A stretch of DNA of 64,000 bases from assembly GCA_044508675.1 (NCBI GenBank), contig JBIQHF010000002.1, positions 1 to 64,000 on the forward strand. Direction: 5' to 3'. Below the pieces are notes generated by a model. It ran no database searches and was not told where the DNA came from. It worked only from the letters and a program-made list of their open reading frames with translations. Position 1 is the stretch's first letter, and the number at the start of each line of letters is the position of its first letter. The stretch comes from Raineyella sp044508675. GTDB taxonomy: Bacteria; Actinomycetota; Actinomycetes; Propionibacteriales; Propionibacteriaceae. A program made the translations under genes and the position numbers. This document shows positions 44,472-51,815 of the stretch, piece after piece.

Positions 44472-44488
44472 GTTCCAGTGATCGGAAC
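44472..44488. promoter_or_regulatory. island operator 1: GTTCC-N7-GGAAC
   Basis: GTTCCAGTGATCGGAAC, a perfect 5-bp inverted repeat with a 7-bp spacer, 79 bp before the oxygenase ATG and in the shared region with the divergent MFS gene. The same 17-bp layout recurs at 48400-48416 and, with one arm mismatch, at 50500-50516. An imperfect relative begins at 44425. Confidence 0.6.
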
Positions 44489-44567
44489 CGGTTCGTTCTC
44501 CCAGGGCTCGTGCGGGGCTGAAGATCGACGCATCGACCCGCACTCCTCCGACGAAGAAGGACCTGCT

Positions 44568-45767
44568 ATGAACGAAGTACTCGAGCGAAGCGAAGGCGTC
44601 ACCGGCGCCGAGGTGCTGAACCGCATCGACGAGCTGAAGGACAGCCTTGCCGGCGCGGCCGCCGAAGCGGACCAGCTGGGCCGCCTGCCTGACCGTACGG
44701 TCGCCGACCTGCACCGCACCGGAGTGGTGAAGATGCTGCAGTCCAAGCAGTACGGCGGCTACGAGAGCCACCCGGTCGAGTTCGCCGAGGCCGTGATGAA
44801 GATCGCCTCCATCAACTCCGCGGCCGGGTGGGTCTCCGGCGTGGTCGGCGTGCACCCCTGGCAGGCCTCCGGCTTCACCCGGGAACTGCAGGAGGAGATC
44901 TGGGGCCTGGACCCGGACACCTGGATCTCGTCCCCGTACGCCCCCACGGGCGTGCTGCAGCCGGCCGACGGCGGGTACCGGATCAGCTGCCGGGTCCCCT
45001 TCTCCTCCGGTGGCGAGGCCTGTGAGTGGGCCATCATCGGAGCGTTGCTGCCGGCCGAGGACGGGTCGATGCAGGTCCGCCACATCGTGCTGCCGCGCGA
45101 CGACTACTGGTTCGACCAGGACTCCTGGAACGTGATCGGCCTGCGCGGCACCGGCTCCAAGGACCTGGTCGTCGAGGACGCGTTCATTCCGGAGCACCGC
45201 GTCTACGACCCGTACGTCTTCGACCACGGCCAGGCCTTCGAGAAGGTCGGCAACGACGCCCCGCTCTACCGGATCCCGTTCCCGGTCATCTTCTCGTACG
45301 CGATCAACGTGGCCAGCCAGGGCATCGCCGAGGGCGCGATGGCCGCCGTGATGGAGAACTCCCTGCAGCGGATCGATGCCCGAGGCACCAAGACCCTGGA
45401 CGATCCCTACCAGATGACCGTGATCGCCGAGTGTGCCGCTGAGATCCGGGCCGGCCGCACCGTGCTGATCGCCGATGGGCACCGGATGTACGACGAGGTC
45501 GTCCGCGACGGCCAGTTGAGCATGGCGACTCGCGCCGAGATCCGCGCCAATGGCGTCCGGGCGATCCGCCGCTCCGCGGATGCGGTGGAGAAGGTGTTCA
45601 ACTACGCCGGGGCGCGCTCCCTGCAGCTGTCCAGCCCGGTGAGCCGGGGCCTGCGCGACGCCAAGACGACGCTGGCCCACGTCTGCAACAACCAGCACCC
45701 GATCTACCAGATCTGGGCCCGGGTCAACTTCGGTCTGGATCACAACCTGGAGATGGCGTTCTGGTGA
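44568..45767 (+). CDS. flavin-dependent monooxygenase, oxygenase component (HsaA-like, acyl-CoA dehydrogenase fold)
   Basis: A 399-residue class D flavin monooxygenase. The acyl-CoA dehydrogenase-like fold shows in GRLPDRTVADLHRTGVVKMLQSKQYGGYE, INSAAGWVSGVVGVHPW, WNVIGLRGTGSKDLVVEDAFIPEHRV and the C-terminal ANGVRAIRRSADAVEKVFNYAGARSLQLSSPVSRGLRDAKT. Such enzymes hydroxylate phenols to catechols using FADH2 or FMNH2 from a separate reductase; HsaA of steroid catabolism is the closest functional model and is nearly the same length. The reductase, an extradiol dioxygenase and a hydrolase are encoded within 8 kb. ATG 44568 has AAGGA about 6 bases upstream. The substrate is not known. Confidence 0.8.
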   Translation: MNEVLERSEGVTGAEVLNRIDELKDSLAGAAAEADQLGRLPDRTVADLHRTGVVKMLQSKQYGGYESHPVEFAEAVMKIASINSAAGWVSGVVGVHPWQASGFTRELQEEIWGLDPDTWISSPYAPTGVLQPADGGYRISCRVPFSSGGEACEWAIIGALLPAEDGSMQVRHIVLPRDDYWFDQDSWNVIGLRGTGSKDLVVEDAFIPEHRVYDPYVFDHGQAFEKVGNDAPLYRIPFPVIFSYAINVASQGIAEGAMAAVMENSLQRIDARGTKTLDDPYQMTVIAECAAEIRAGRTVLIADGHRMYDEVVRDGQLSMATRAEIRANGVRAIRRSADAVEKVFNYAGARSLQLSSPVSRGLRDAKTTLAHVCNNQHPIYQIWARVNFGLDHNLEMAFW

Positions 45768-45800
45768 TCGCTCCCCCGAAGCGAGCACCGGGGCAGTGAC

Positions 45801-45846
45801 AGGACGGGAAGCGGTGGCCAATAGGTGGGCGACCGCTTCCCGTCCT
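45801..45846 (+). terminator. hairpin between the oxygenase gene and the TetR gene
   Basis: A perfect 15-bp stem (45801-45815 with 45832-45846) and a 16-base loop. It follows the oxygenase stop by 33 bases and precedes a CATACT -10-like box of the tetR-type gene, so it could also be an operator. Confidence 0.7.
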
Positions 45847-45887
45847 TCCGGCATACTTGGCCTCGGGAGCACGGCGGAGGAGACGGC

Positions 45888-47210
45888 ATGGCACGCGCGG
45901 GGGTGAACCAGGATTCGCGGACCCGCCGGATGCAGGCGCGCGGCAAGGAGGGGCGTACCCGGATCCTGCAACAGATGCTGACCCTGGTCGACGAGCGGGG
46001 CTTCGAGGGCGCCACCATTGCCGAGCTCGCCAGGCGCACCGGCCTGCCGGCCAGCTCGGTCTACTGGCACTTCGCCAGCAAGGACGACATCGTCGCTGCC
46101 GCGATCCGCTACTCGTACGACGAACGCTACGGCGACCGGACGCCGTGGCCGGAGGAGCCCGACGACCGTCCACTGCTCGACCAGGTCGTCGAGGCCCTGG
46201 GGCACCTGGAGGGCGACGGCTCGGAGGCCGACTACATCCGGGTCGGCCTGGCGCTGTCCCTGCAGCGCCGGTCCTCGGCCCCGGCCGCGCGGGAGGTCTT
46301 CCTCGACATCCGCCAGGAGTCCAAGCGCCGGCTGGTCACCTGGTGGCGGCTCGCCCTCGGACGGATGGCCGACGAGCGCCCGGATCCCCGGGCTGCGGAG
46401 GCGATGTCCCGGTTCACCCTGGCCGTGCTGGACGGCCGCTACCTCACCGGCCGCGACCTCACCCTGGCCCCGGCCAACACCCGGCTGCTGGCCCTGATCC
46501 TGATCGGCTCCGCCACCTACTTCGTCGAGGGCGGCCCGTTGCCGGAGGACGAGGTGACGACCCTGTCCGGGGATCGCGTCTGGACCCGCACCGACGAGAA
46601 CGGCCGGGAGGCCCTGGTGCAGGCGGCCGTCGACGTGGTGTGCGACCATGGTTTGGCGGGCACGACGGTGGCCCGGATCTGCGAGCGCTCGGGCCTGCCC
46701 CCCAGCTCGCTGTACTGGCACTTCGACGACCTCGATGCCCTGCTCGCCGCGGCCCTGGACTCCGCGTTCGAGCGCTGGTCAGCGAGGATGCGTCCGTGGA
46801 CCGACACTCCCGGTGCCGACTCCTGCGCGATGCTGGGGGAGAGGCTGCGCACCGCCTTCCTGAACATGCTCGAGGAACCGGCGGCCTTCCGGATCGGCTT
46901 CATGCTGCTGCTCCAGCGCGGCCCGTCGGAGGCTCGGCAGCGCTTCCGCCAGATCCGTCGTGAGGTGTCCCAGGGCAACTCCGAACAGATCTCCGGCTGG
47001 CTGGGGGTGGACCCCCCGACCATGGACATCACCCAGGCGGCGACCGAGACGGTGCCGGGGATCCTGGCCTGGGCCATGATGACCCTGGCCGACGGGTTGT
47101 TCATGGTCGAGACGGTCTCCCCGTTGTGGCCGCTGGCCGATGCCTCGGATGCGATCGCGGCCGGACTGGACTGGGCGATGACCGAGCTGGTCCGCGAAGG
47201 ACTCTCCTGA
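45888..47210 (+). CDS. tandem TetR/AcrR regulator (two TetR units in one chain)
   Basis: A 440-residue protein made of two complete TetR-type units. The first helix-turn-helix (about residues 22-70) reads RTRILQQMLTLVDERGFEGATIAELARRTGLPASSVYWHFASKDDI. The second (about 230-280) reads REALVQAAVDVVCDHGLAGTTVARICERSGLPPSSLYWHFDDLDAL. Each is followed by its own helical ligand domain. TetR proteins act as dimers, so the chain can form a covalent pseudo-dimer with two different ligand pockets. Location between the oxygenase and hydrolase genes suggests control of the island. A GGAGGAGA site lies ahead of ATG 45888. Confidence 0.85.
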   Translation: MARAGVNQDSRTRRMQARGKEGRTRILQQMLTLVDERGFEGATIAELARRTGLPASSVYWHFASKDDIVAAAIRYSYDERYGDRTPWPEEPDDRPLLDQVVEALGHLEGDGSEADYIRVGLALSLQRRSSAPAAREVFLDIRQESKRRLVTWWRLALGRMADERPDPRAAEAMSRFTLAVLDGRYLTGRDLTLAPANTRLLALILIGSATYFVEGGPLPEDEVTTLSGDRVWTRTDENGREALVQAAVDVVCDHGLAGTTVARICERSGLPPSSLYWHFDDLDALLAAALDSAFERWSARMRPWTDTPGADSCAMLGERLRTAFLNMLEEPAAFRIGFMLLLQRGPSEARQRFRQIRREVSQGNSEQISGWLGVDPPTMDITQAATETVPGILAWAMMTLADGLFMVETVSPLWPLADASDAIAAGLDWAMTELVREGLS

Positions 47211-47221
47211 CGCCGGCAGAC

Positions 47222-47263
47222 CCGGACCCGCAGATCCGGACCCGCAGATCCGGACCCGCAGGT
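47222..47263. repeat. 14-bp tandem repeat, three copies
   Basis: CCGGACCCGCAGAT at 47222 and 47236, and a one-base variant at 47250, between the tetR stop and the terminator hairpin. Confidence 0.9.
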
Positions 47264-47268
47264 CCGGA

Positions 47269-47313
47269 CACAGTGAGGGGCCGACCGGTACTTCCGGTCG
47301 GCCCCTCACTGTG
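47269..47313. terminator. bidirectional 20-bp hairpin between the TetR and hydrolase genes
   Basis: A perfect 20-bp stem (47269-47288 with 47294-47313) and a 5-base loop between convergent genes, the longest perfect stem seen in the window. Confidence 0.9.
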
Positions 47314-47339
47314 CCCGGCAGGGCCGGTGATCGTACGGG

Positions 47340-48230
47340 TCAGCCACCCAGGGAGACGAGCTGCTCCTCGTCGTCGGCCCCGGCAGTGCTCAGGATGAAG
47401 TCCCGCACCAGGCGGTTGAACTCGGCGGCGTGCTCCAGCTGGGCCCAGTGGCCGCAACGGTTGATCAGGTAGGCGCGCGAGTCGGGGATCATCCGGACCA
47501 GGCGCAGGGTGTGCTCGAACGGCACCACCCGGTCGTCGCGACCATGGATGAGCAGCGACGGGGCGGTGATCGACATGATCTCCTGCTCCGTGGCGGCGTA
47601 GCGCAGCGGCGGCCCGTCGACCGAGCCCTGAAGCCAATTGTCCAGGTGCTCCTGGTGCTGGCGAGCATTGGCCGAGCGCTGCTCGGCGAGCGGGGCGGCG
47701 ACCTCCTGCGGGGTGTTGTACGTCATGATGTCGACGGTGGCCAGGAAGTTCTCCGGCGACGGGTCGGCGTAGCCCTTGTAGAGGATCTTCAGGCCCTCGG
47801 TCAGGCCGTCGCCGGCATCGAACAGGGTCACGCCGCCGGAGCCGGGGCCCATGGTGATCAGGTGCGAGACCCGCTCCGGGTTGCGGGCCGCCACGGCGAT
47901 GGCGATCATGCCGCCCATCGAGTTGCCGACCAGGGCGGCGCGTTCGATTCCCACCGCGTCCATGAACTGCACCAGCACCTCGGGGTGGCGGTAGTCGGCG
48001 GCAGCGCGGGGGCTGGACTCGCCCCAGCCGGGCATGGTCACGGCGTAGACGTGGAAGGTGTCGGCCAGGGCGCCGATGTTGGGGTTGAAGTTGCTCCACC
48101 CGGTGGCACCGGGCCCGCTGCCGTGGATCAGGATCACCGGGATGCCCCCGCTGCCGGCCTCGTTGTAGGCGACGGTGGTGCCGTCGGGCAGCTCGACGGT
48201 GCGGAAGGTGTCTTCGTAGGTCACGTCCAT
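47340..48230 (-). CDS. meta-cleavage-product hydrolase (HsaD/BphD-like alpha/beta hydrolase)
   Basis: A 296-residue alpha/beta hydrolase with the features of C-C bond hydrolases acting on extradiol ring-cleavage products. The oxyanion motif is ILIHGSGPGATGWSNFNPNIG (residues about 34-54), the nucleophile elbow ALVGNSMGGMIAIAVA, the acid Asp in LLIHGRDDRVVPFE and the triad His in NRCGHWAQLEHAAEFNRLV. HsaD and BphD share the GPGATGWSNF stretch and this length. It would release a dienoate and a carboxylic acid from the product of the neighbouring dioxygenase. ATG 48230 has GGAGGA 3 bases upstream. It is divergent from the dioxygenase gene. Confidence 0.85.
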   Translation of the reverse strand: MDVTYEDTFRTVELPDGTTVAYNEAGSGGIPVILIHGSGPGATGWSNFNPNIGALADTFHVYAVTMPGWGESSPRAAADYRHPEVLVQFMDAVGIERAALVGNSMGGMIAIAVAARNPERVSHLITMGPGSGGVTLFDAGDGLTEGLKILYKGYADPSPENFLATVDIMTYNTPQEVAAPLAEQRSANARQHQEHLDNWLQGSVDGPPLRYAATEQEIMSITAPSLLIHGRDDRVVPFEHTLRLVRMIPDSRAYLINRCGHWAQLEHAAEFNRLVRDFILSTAGADDEEQLVSLGG

Positions 48231-48322
48231 GGTTCCTCCGAGGGAAGTCTCGTGGGCAGCCGGTAGCGGCCCGGGCAGTTGGCCCCAGCCTGACCGGTCC
48301 AGCGGCACGGTGCCAGCGCTCG

Positions 48323-48339
48323 GGTCCGGATACCGGAAC
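48323..48339. promoter_or_regulatory. island operator 2a (variant)
   Basis: GGTCCGGATACCGGAAC shares 13 of 17 positions with the site at 48400-48416 and keeps the right arm GGAAC. It is nearer the hydrolase gene, 93 bp from its ATG. Confidence 0.4.
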
Positions 48340-48399
48340 ATTCCGGCCGGTCGACCGTCGTCCCTAGCCAGAGGCGGTTTCTGCCGGATCTTCAGGAGG

Positions 48400-48416
48400 G
48401 TTCCGGCACCCGGAAC
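48400..48416. promoter_or_regulatory. island operator 2b: GTTCC-N7-GGAAC
   Basis: GTTCCGGCACCCGGAAC has arms extendable to 7 bp (GTTCCGG/CCGGAAC) and lies 132 bp before the dioxygenase ATG. It has the same arm sequence and spacing as 44472-44488. Confidence 0.6.
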
Positions 48417-48548
48417 GAGTTGGTGTGCGGGGTGCGGGCCGGTGCCGGATCGTGGTGCTCATCCCGGCGGCCTCCGGTGCCGCCACGGCTGCAGGACCTG
48501 CACCGCCGACGCGCCGCCCCCGCAGGGCGGAGTACGAAAGGAAGCCCC

Positions 48549-49448
48549 ATGGCCGAAGTCAAGAGCCTCGCCTACGCCATCGTCAACGCCACCGACCTCG
48601 ACGCCTGGTATGACTACGGCGTCAACGTCCTCGGCCTGCAGGTCGGGGAGCGTACGGACCAGCGGATCCGGTTCCGGATGGACAACAAGTTGTACCGCCT
48701 GGAGATCAACAAGGCCGACGATGACCGGATCACCCACGTCGGCTGGGAGGTGCAGGGGCCACGCGAACTGGAGGAGCTGGCCGCCGCGGTCCGTGAGGCC
48801 GGCTACGACCCCCAGCGACCCGCGGAGGAGGAGATCGTCGATCGCTGCGTGGTCGACATGTATCGCTTCACCGATCCTGACGGCACCGTGCAACTGGAGC
48901 TGCACTACGCCCTGCACGACTCCCTGGACAACTTCGCCTCCCCGCTCGGCCACAGGTTCGTGACCGGGACCGGCGGTGCCGGCCATGTCTTCCAGCTGGT
49001 CAAGGACGTCGAGGCGTACGAGAAGTTGTACTTCGAGGTGCTCGGCTTTAAGCTCAGCGACTGGATCGCCATGAAGGGACTGAAGCTGACCTTCACCCAC
49101 TGCAATCCACGGCACCACACGTTCGCGTTCGGGGGCGGCGTACCGGGGCTGCCGACGGCGATCGGGCACCTGATGTTCGAGGTGGAGGACATCGACCACG
49201 TCGGTCGCGCGCACGACAAGGTGCTCAACGGTGCCGCCCAGCTGATCAATGGGTTGGGCCGGCACACCAACGACAAGATGATCTCGTTCTACATGAACTG
49301 CCCGTCCAACTTCGGGGTGGAGTTCGGCACCGGTGGCCTGCTCATCGATGACTCGACCTGGACCCCCACCTGGTACACCGAAACCCAGTACTGGGGCCAC
49401 AGCCAGCACCTGACCCTGTCCAAGGGGGACCCGAAGAACTACGGCTGA
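48549..49448 (+). CDS. type I extradiol ring-cleavage dioxygenase (HsaC/BphC-like)
   Basis: A 299-residue two-domain vicinal-oxygen-chelate enzyme that cleaves catechols next to the hydroxyls using Fe(II). Domain 1 (about 1-130) lacks metal ligands. In domain 2 the ligands are His in GAGHVFQLVKD (near 146), His in AIGHLMFEVEDIDHV (near 210) and Glu in NFGVEFGTGG (near 262), with the usual catalytic His/Tyr region GRHTNDKMISFYMNCPSNF between. Length and order match HsaC and BphC. It should act on the catechol made by the oxygenase encoded at 44568. An AAAGGA site precedes ATG 48549. Confidence 0.9.
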   Translation: MAEVKSLAYAIVNATDLDAWYDYGVNVLGLQVGERTDQRIRFRMDNKLYRLEINKADDDRITHVGWEVQGPRELEELAAAVREAGYDPQRPAEEEIVDRCVVDMYRFTDPDGTVQLELHYALHDSLDNFASPLGHRFVTGTGGAGHVFQLVKDVEAYEKLYFEVLGFKLSDWIAMKGLKLTFTHCNPRHHTFAFGGGVPGLPTAIGHLMFEVEDIDHVGRAHDKVLNGAAQLINGLGRHTNDKMISFYMNCPSNFGVEFGTGGLLIDDSTWTPTWYTETQYWGHSQHLTLSKGDPKNYG

Positions 49449-49466
49449 TCCCGACCGGGAACGCCG

Positions 49467-49497
49467 GAGGGGGCTGCGGCAGTGCCGCAGCCCCCTC
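49467..49497. terminator. bidirectional hairpin between the dioxygenase and IclR genes
   Basis: A perfect 14-bp stem, GAGGGGGCTGCGGC (49467-49480) with its complement (49484-49497), and a 3-base loop, followed by GTTCGT. Confidence 0.88.
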
Positions 49498-49553
49498 GTT
49501 CGTCGTCCGAGCGGTGTCGTTGTCCCTCCGGTGTCGCTGGTGGATGTCGCTGG

Positions 49554-50378
49554 TCAGGCCGCTGCCGTACGGGCGGCAGCAAGGCGCCGGGAGATCTCGG
49601 CGGCCGCGCGGCGGACCAGCACGGCGTGCGCCTCGGCGTTGACCGGGCGGGTCGGGGCGCTGACCGACACCGCGGCGACCGCGCGGCCGTCCAGCAGGAT
49701 GGGGGAGGCCACGCAGCTGATCCCCAGCTGGGACTCCTCGCGGTCGTGGGCGATGGCGGTGCGCCGGGTCTCGGTGAGCTGCTGGAGCAACAGGCCCGGC
49801 TGACGGACCGAGAAGCGGGTGCGGGAGGCCAGGCCTGTCTCGATCACGTCCTTGACCGCGTGCGCCTCGGCGTACGCGAGCAGCGCCTTGCCGAGCGCGC
49901 TGCAGGTGGCCGGCGCGCGTCCGCCGACGGTGGTGGCGATCGCGGCGGTGCGCAGCCCGTGAATCTTGTCCAGGTACACCACGGCGTGGCCGTCGAGCAC
50001 GGCCAGGTGCACGACCATGCCGGTCCGGGCGTGCAGGTCGGTGAGGAAGGGCTGGGCGATGTCGCGGAGTCCGTCGGGGCGGCATGCCTCGACGTGGTTG
50101 CCCAGCTCGAAGAGTCGCCGGCCCAGTTGGTAGGCCTTGCCCGACCGCTCCACGAGGCCGCTCTCCTCCAAATAGGCCAGCAGCCGGAAGGCGGTCGACT
50201 TCGGCATCCCGATCGTACGGGCCAGGGCACTCACCCCGGTCGGCTCGTTCGCGTCCTCGAGCGCGTCGAGCAGCATCAGCGCCTTGCTGACCGAGGCGAG
50301 TCCGCCCGGCTCGGCGGGCTGGGGTGAGGCGGCCGGTCCGAGGGATCCGCTCTGGAGGTGGTCGAGGGTGGCAGTCAT
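49554..50378 (-). CDS. IclR-family transcriptional regulator
   Basis: A 274-residue regulator. The N-terminal winged helix (about 25-85) contains LASVSKALMLLDALEDANEPTGVSALARTIGMPKSTAFRLLAYLEESGLVER, and the C-terminal effector domain contains RTGMVVHLAVLDGHAVVYLDKIHG, CSALGKALLAY and SQLGISCVASPILLDGRAVAAVSVSAP. IclR proteins commonly control aromatic catabolism, as activators or repressors. It is divergent from the flavin reductase gene, whose own C-terminal domain is of the same effector type. GGAG lies 5-6 bases before ATG 50378. Twin 15-bp sites at 50414-50450 lie in its promoter region and are probable self-operators. Confidence 0.9.
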   Translation of the reverse strand: MTATLDHLQSGSLGPAASPQPAEPGGLASVSKALMLLDALEDANEPTGVSALARTIGMPKSTAFRLLAYLEESGLVERSGKAYQLGRRLFELGNHVEACRPDGLRDIAQPFLTDLHARTGMVVHLAVLDGHAVVYLDKIHGLRTAAIATTVGGRAPATCSALGKALLAYAEAHAVKDVIETGLASRTRFSVRQPGLLLQQLTETRRTAIAHDREESQLGISCVASPILLDGRAVAAVSVSAPTRPVNAEAHAVLVRRAAAEISRRLAAARTAAA

Positions 50379-50413
50379 GGTTCTCCGTCCGTCCTTGGCG
50401 CGGGTCCACGTTC

Positions 50414-50450
50414 TGTAGTGGATGCTACGGGAAACTGTAACGTTCGCTAC
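50414..50450. promoter_or_regulatory. twin operator sites in the IclR promoter region
   Basis: TGTAGTGGATGCTAC (50414-50428) and TGTAACGTTCGCTAC (50436-50450) share the pattern TGTA-R-Y-G-N2-Y-G-C-TAC and start exactly 22 bp apart, about two helical turns, so both face the same side of the DNA. Confidence 0.6.
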
Positions 50451-50499
50451 AAAGTGATGCAAGACACATTTTCAGCGGGTTCTGGCGGGCCTCGAGAGT

Positions 50500-50516
50500 G
50501 TTCAGCAACCCGGAAC
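50500..50516. promoter_or_regulatory. island operator 3: GTTCA-N7-GGAAC
   Basis: GTTCAGCAACCCGGAAC has one mismatch to the GTTCC arm and shares ACCCGGAACG with the site at 48400. It lies 90 bp before the flavin reductase ATG and upstream of a possible TTGAGG (50524-50529) and CATACT (50549-50554) promoter. Confidence 0.5.
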
Positions 50517-50606
50517 GCTCTCGTTGAGGGACCGTAGGGGGCCGGGGTCATACTCGGTGCACACCGTGGCCCACTCCGGACCCGGGACCGAACCAAGGAG
50601 TTCACC

Positions 50607-51815
50607 ATGAGCGAGTCAACGATGACTTCCTCGGCGATCGACCCCGCCGTCTTCCGCGAGGTCCTGGGCCACTACCCGACCGGCGTCACCATCGTCACCG
50701 GCATCCACCCTGACGGTGAGCGGCTCGCGCTGGTGGTGGGGACCTTCACCTCGGTGTCCTTGGATCCACCGCTGGTGTGCTTTCTACCGATGCGCACCTC
50801 CCGGACCTTCACCCGCCTGCGCGAGTGCCCGAGCCTGTGCATCAACGTGCTGGCCGGTGACCAGGAACAGATGGGACGGACCATCGCCAAGCGCTGGGAG
50901 AACAAGCTGGACGGCGTGGACTGGGAGCCCTCACCCTCGGGCGCCCCGATCCTGGCCGGCTCGGTCGCCTGGCTCGACGTACGACTCGGCGAGGTGATCG
51001 AGGCCGGGGACCACTACATCGCGATGTGCTCGGTTCACGACCTGGCCGTGCTCAATCCCTCCAACCCGCTGCTGTTCTTCCAGGGCGGGTACGGGCGCTT
51101 TGCCGTCCCCTCCCTGGTGGCCCGGATGGAGACCGACCTGGCCGGCGCGATCCAGCAGGCCACCGTGGCCCGCCCGGAGCTGGAACGCCTGGCGATGCGC
51201 TTCTCCTGCGAGGCTGCGGTCCTGGCCGCGGTGAAGGGTGACGAGCTGGCCACGCTCGCCACGGCCACCGGCCCGGGGATCGACGTGGGCCAGGTGCTGG
51301 GGGAGCGGATCCCGCTGATCCCGCCGTTGGGCGACCAGTTCATTGCGGCCCAGGGGCCCGAGGCCGAGGAGGAGTGGCTCAGCCGGGCCATCGGTGCCGA
51401 CGAGCAGGTGCTGGCCACGTTCCGGGAGCGGGTCCAGTTCGTCCGTCGCACCGGCTACTCGCTCTCCTTCCTGCCGGAGGCGGACAGCAACCCGTACGAG
51501 GAGCTGGTGGAGGCCACCCGGATGTACTCCGCCGGCAACCTCACCCCGGCCATGGACCGCGAGGTCCGGGCCAGGATCGCCCGCGCCGCGGTGTGCTACC
51601 GGGTCCGACGGATCGAGCCCGACCGCCAGTACGACATCGGCTCGGTGATCGTGCCCGTGAAGGACATGGAGGGCAACCTCTGCTACATCCTGCGCCTGTC
51701 CCAACTGCCCCGCGACGTCAGCGGCCAGGTCGTCCGACTGTGGATCGAGGCCCTGCAGGGCGCCGCCCGGCGGCTGTCCACCAAGATCCCCTACTGCGGC
51801 TCCGGGGCACGGTAG
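50607..51815 (+). CDS. flavin reductase fused to an IclR-type effector domain
   Basis: A 402-residue two-domain protein. Residues about 10-170 are a HpaC/HsaB-type flavin reductase (EVLGHYPTGVTIVTGIHPDGERLALVVGTFTSVSLDPPLVCFLP; GDHYIAMCSVHDLAVLNPSNPLLFFQGGYGRF) that supplies reduced flavin to a partner oxygenase. Residues about 180-395 resemble the ligand-binding domain of IclR regulators (ELERLAMRFSCEAAVLAAVKGDELATLATATGPG; YDIGSVIVPVKDMEGNLCYILRLSQLPRDVSGQVVRLW) but without any helix-turn-helix. The domain may gate reductase activity by binding the aromatic substrate; this is inference. ATG 50607 has AAGGAG 6 bases upstream. The stop directly abuts the next start. Confidence 0.82.
   Translation: MSESTMTSSAIDPAVFREVLGHYPTGVTIVTGIHPDGERLALVVGTFTSVSLDPPLVCFLPMRTSRTFTRLRECPSLCINVLAGDQEQMGRTIAKRWENKLDGVDWEPSPSGAPILAGSVAWLDVRLGEVIEAGDHYIAMCSVHDLAVLNPSNPLLFFQGGYGRFAVPSLVARMETDLAGAIQQATVARPELERLAMRFSCEAAVLAAVKGDELATLATATGPGIDVGQVLGERIPLIPPLGDQFIAAQGPEAEEEWLSRAIGADEQVLATFRERVQFVRRTGYSLSFLPEADSNPYEELVEATRMYSAGNLTPAMDREVRARIARAAVCYRVRRIEPDRQYDIGSVIVPVKDMEGNLCYILRLSQLPRDVSGQVVRLWIEALQGAARRLSTKIPYCGSGAR

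Larger units (their letters stand above)
48231..48548. other. 318-bp divergent regulatory region between the hydrolase and dioxygenase genes
   Basis: No gene is supported. It carries two operator-like dyads, at 48323-48339 and 48400-48416, and a palindrome CCGGAA-CA-TTCCGG at 48333-48346 overlapping the first. The remaining sequence is GC-rich and presumably holds the two divergent promoters and a leader of the dioxygenase mRNA. Confidence 0.7.

Noticed and set aside
43320..46721. A 1133-codon open frame on the minus strand across the oxygenase and TetR genes
   Set aside because: It is an antisense shadow created by GC-rich third positions; the encoded protein is Arg/Pro/Gly-rich without recognisable domains, while the plus-strand genes have clear motifs and ribosome sites.
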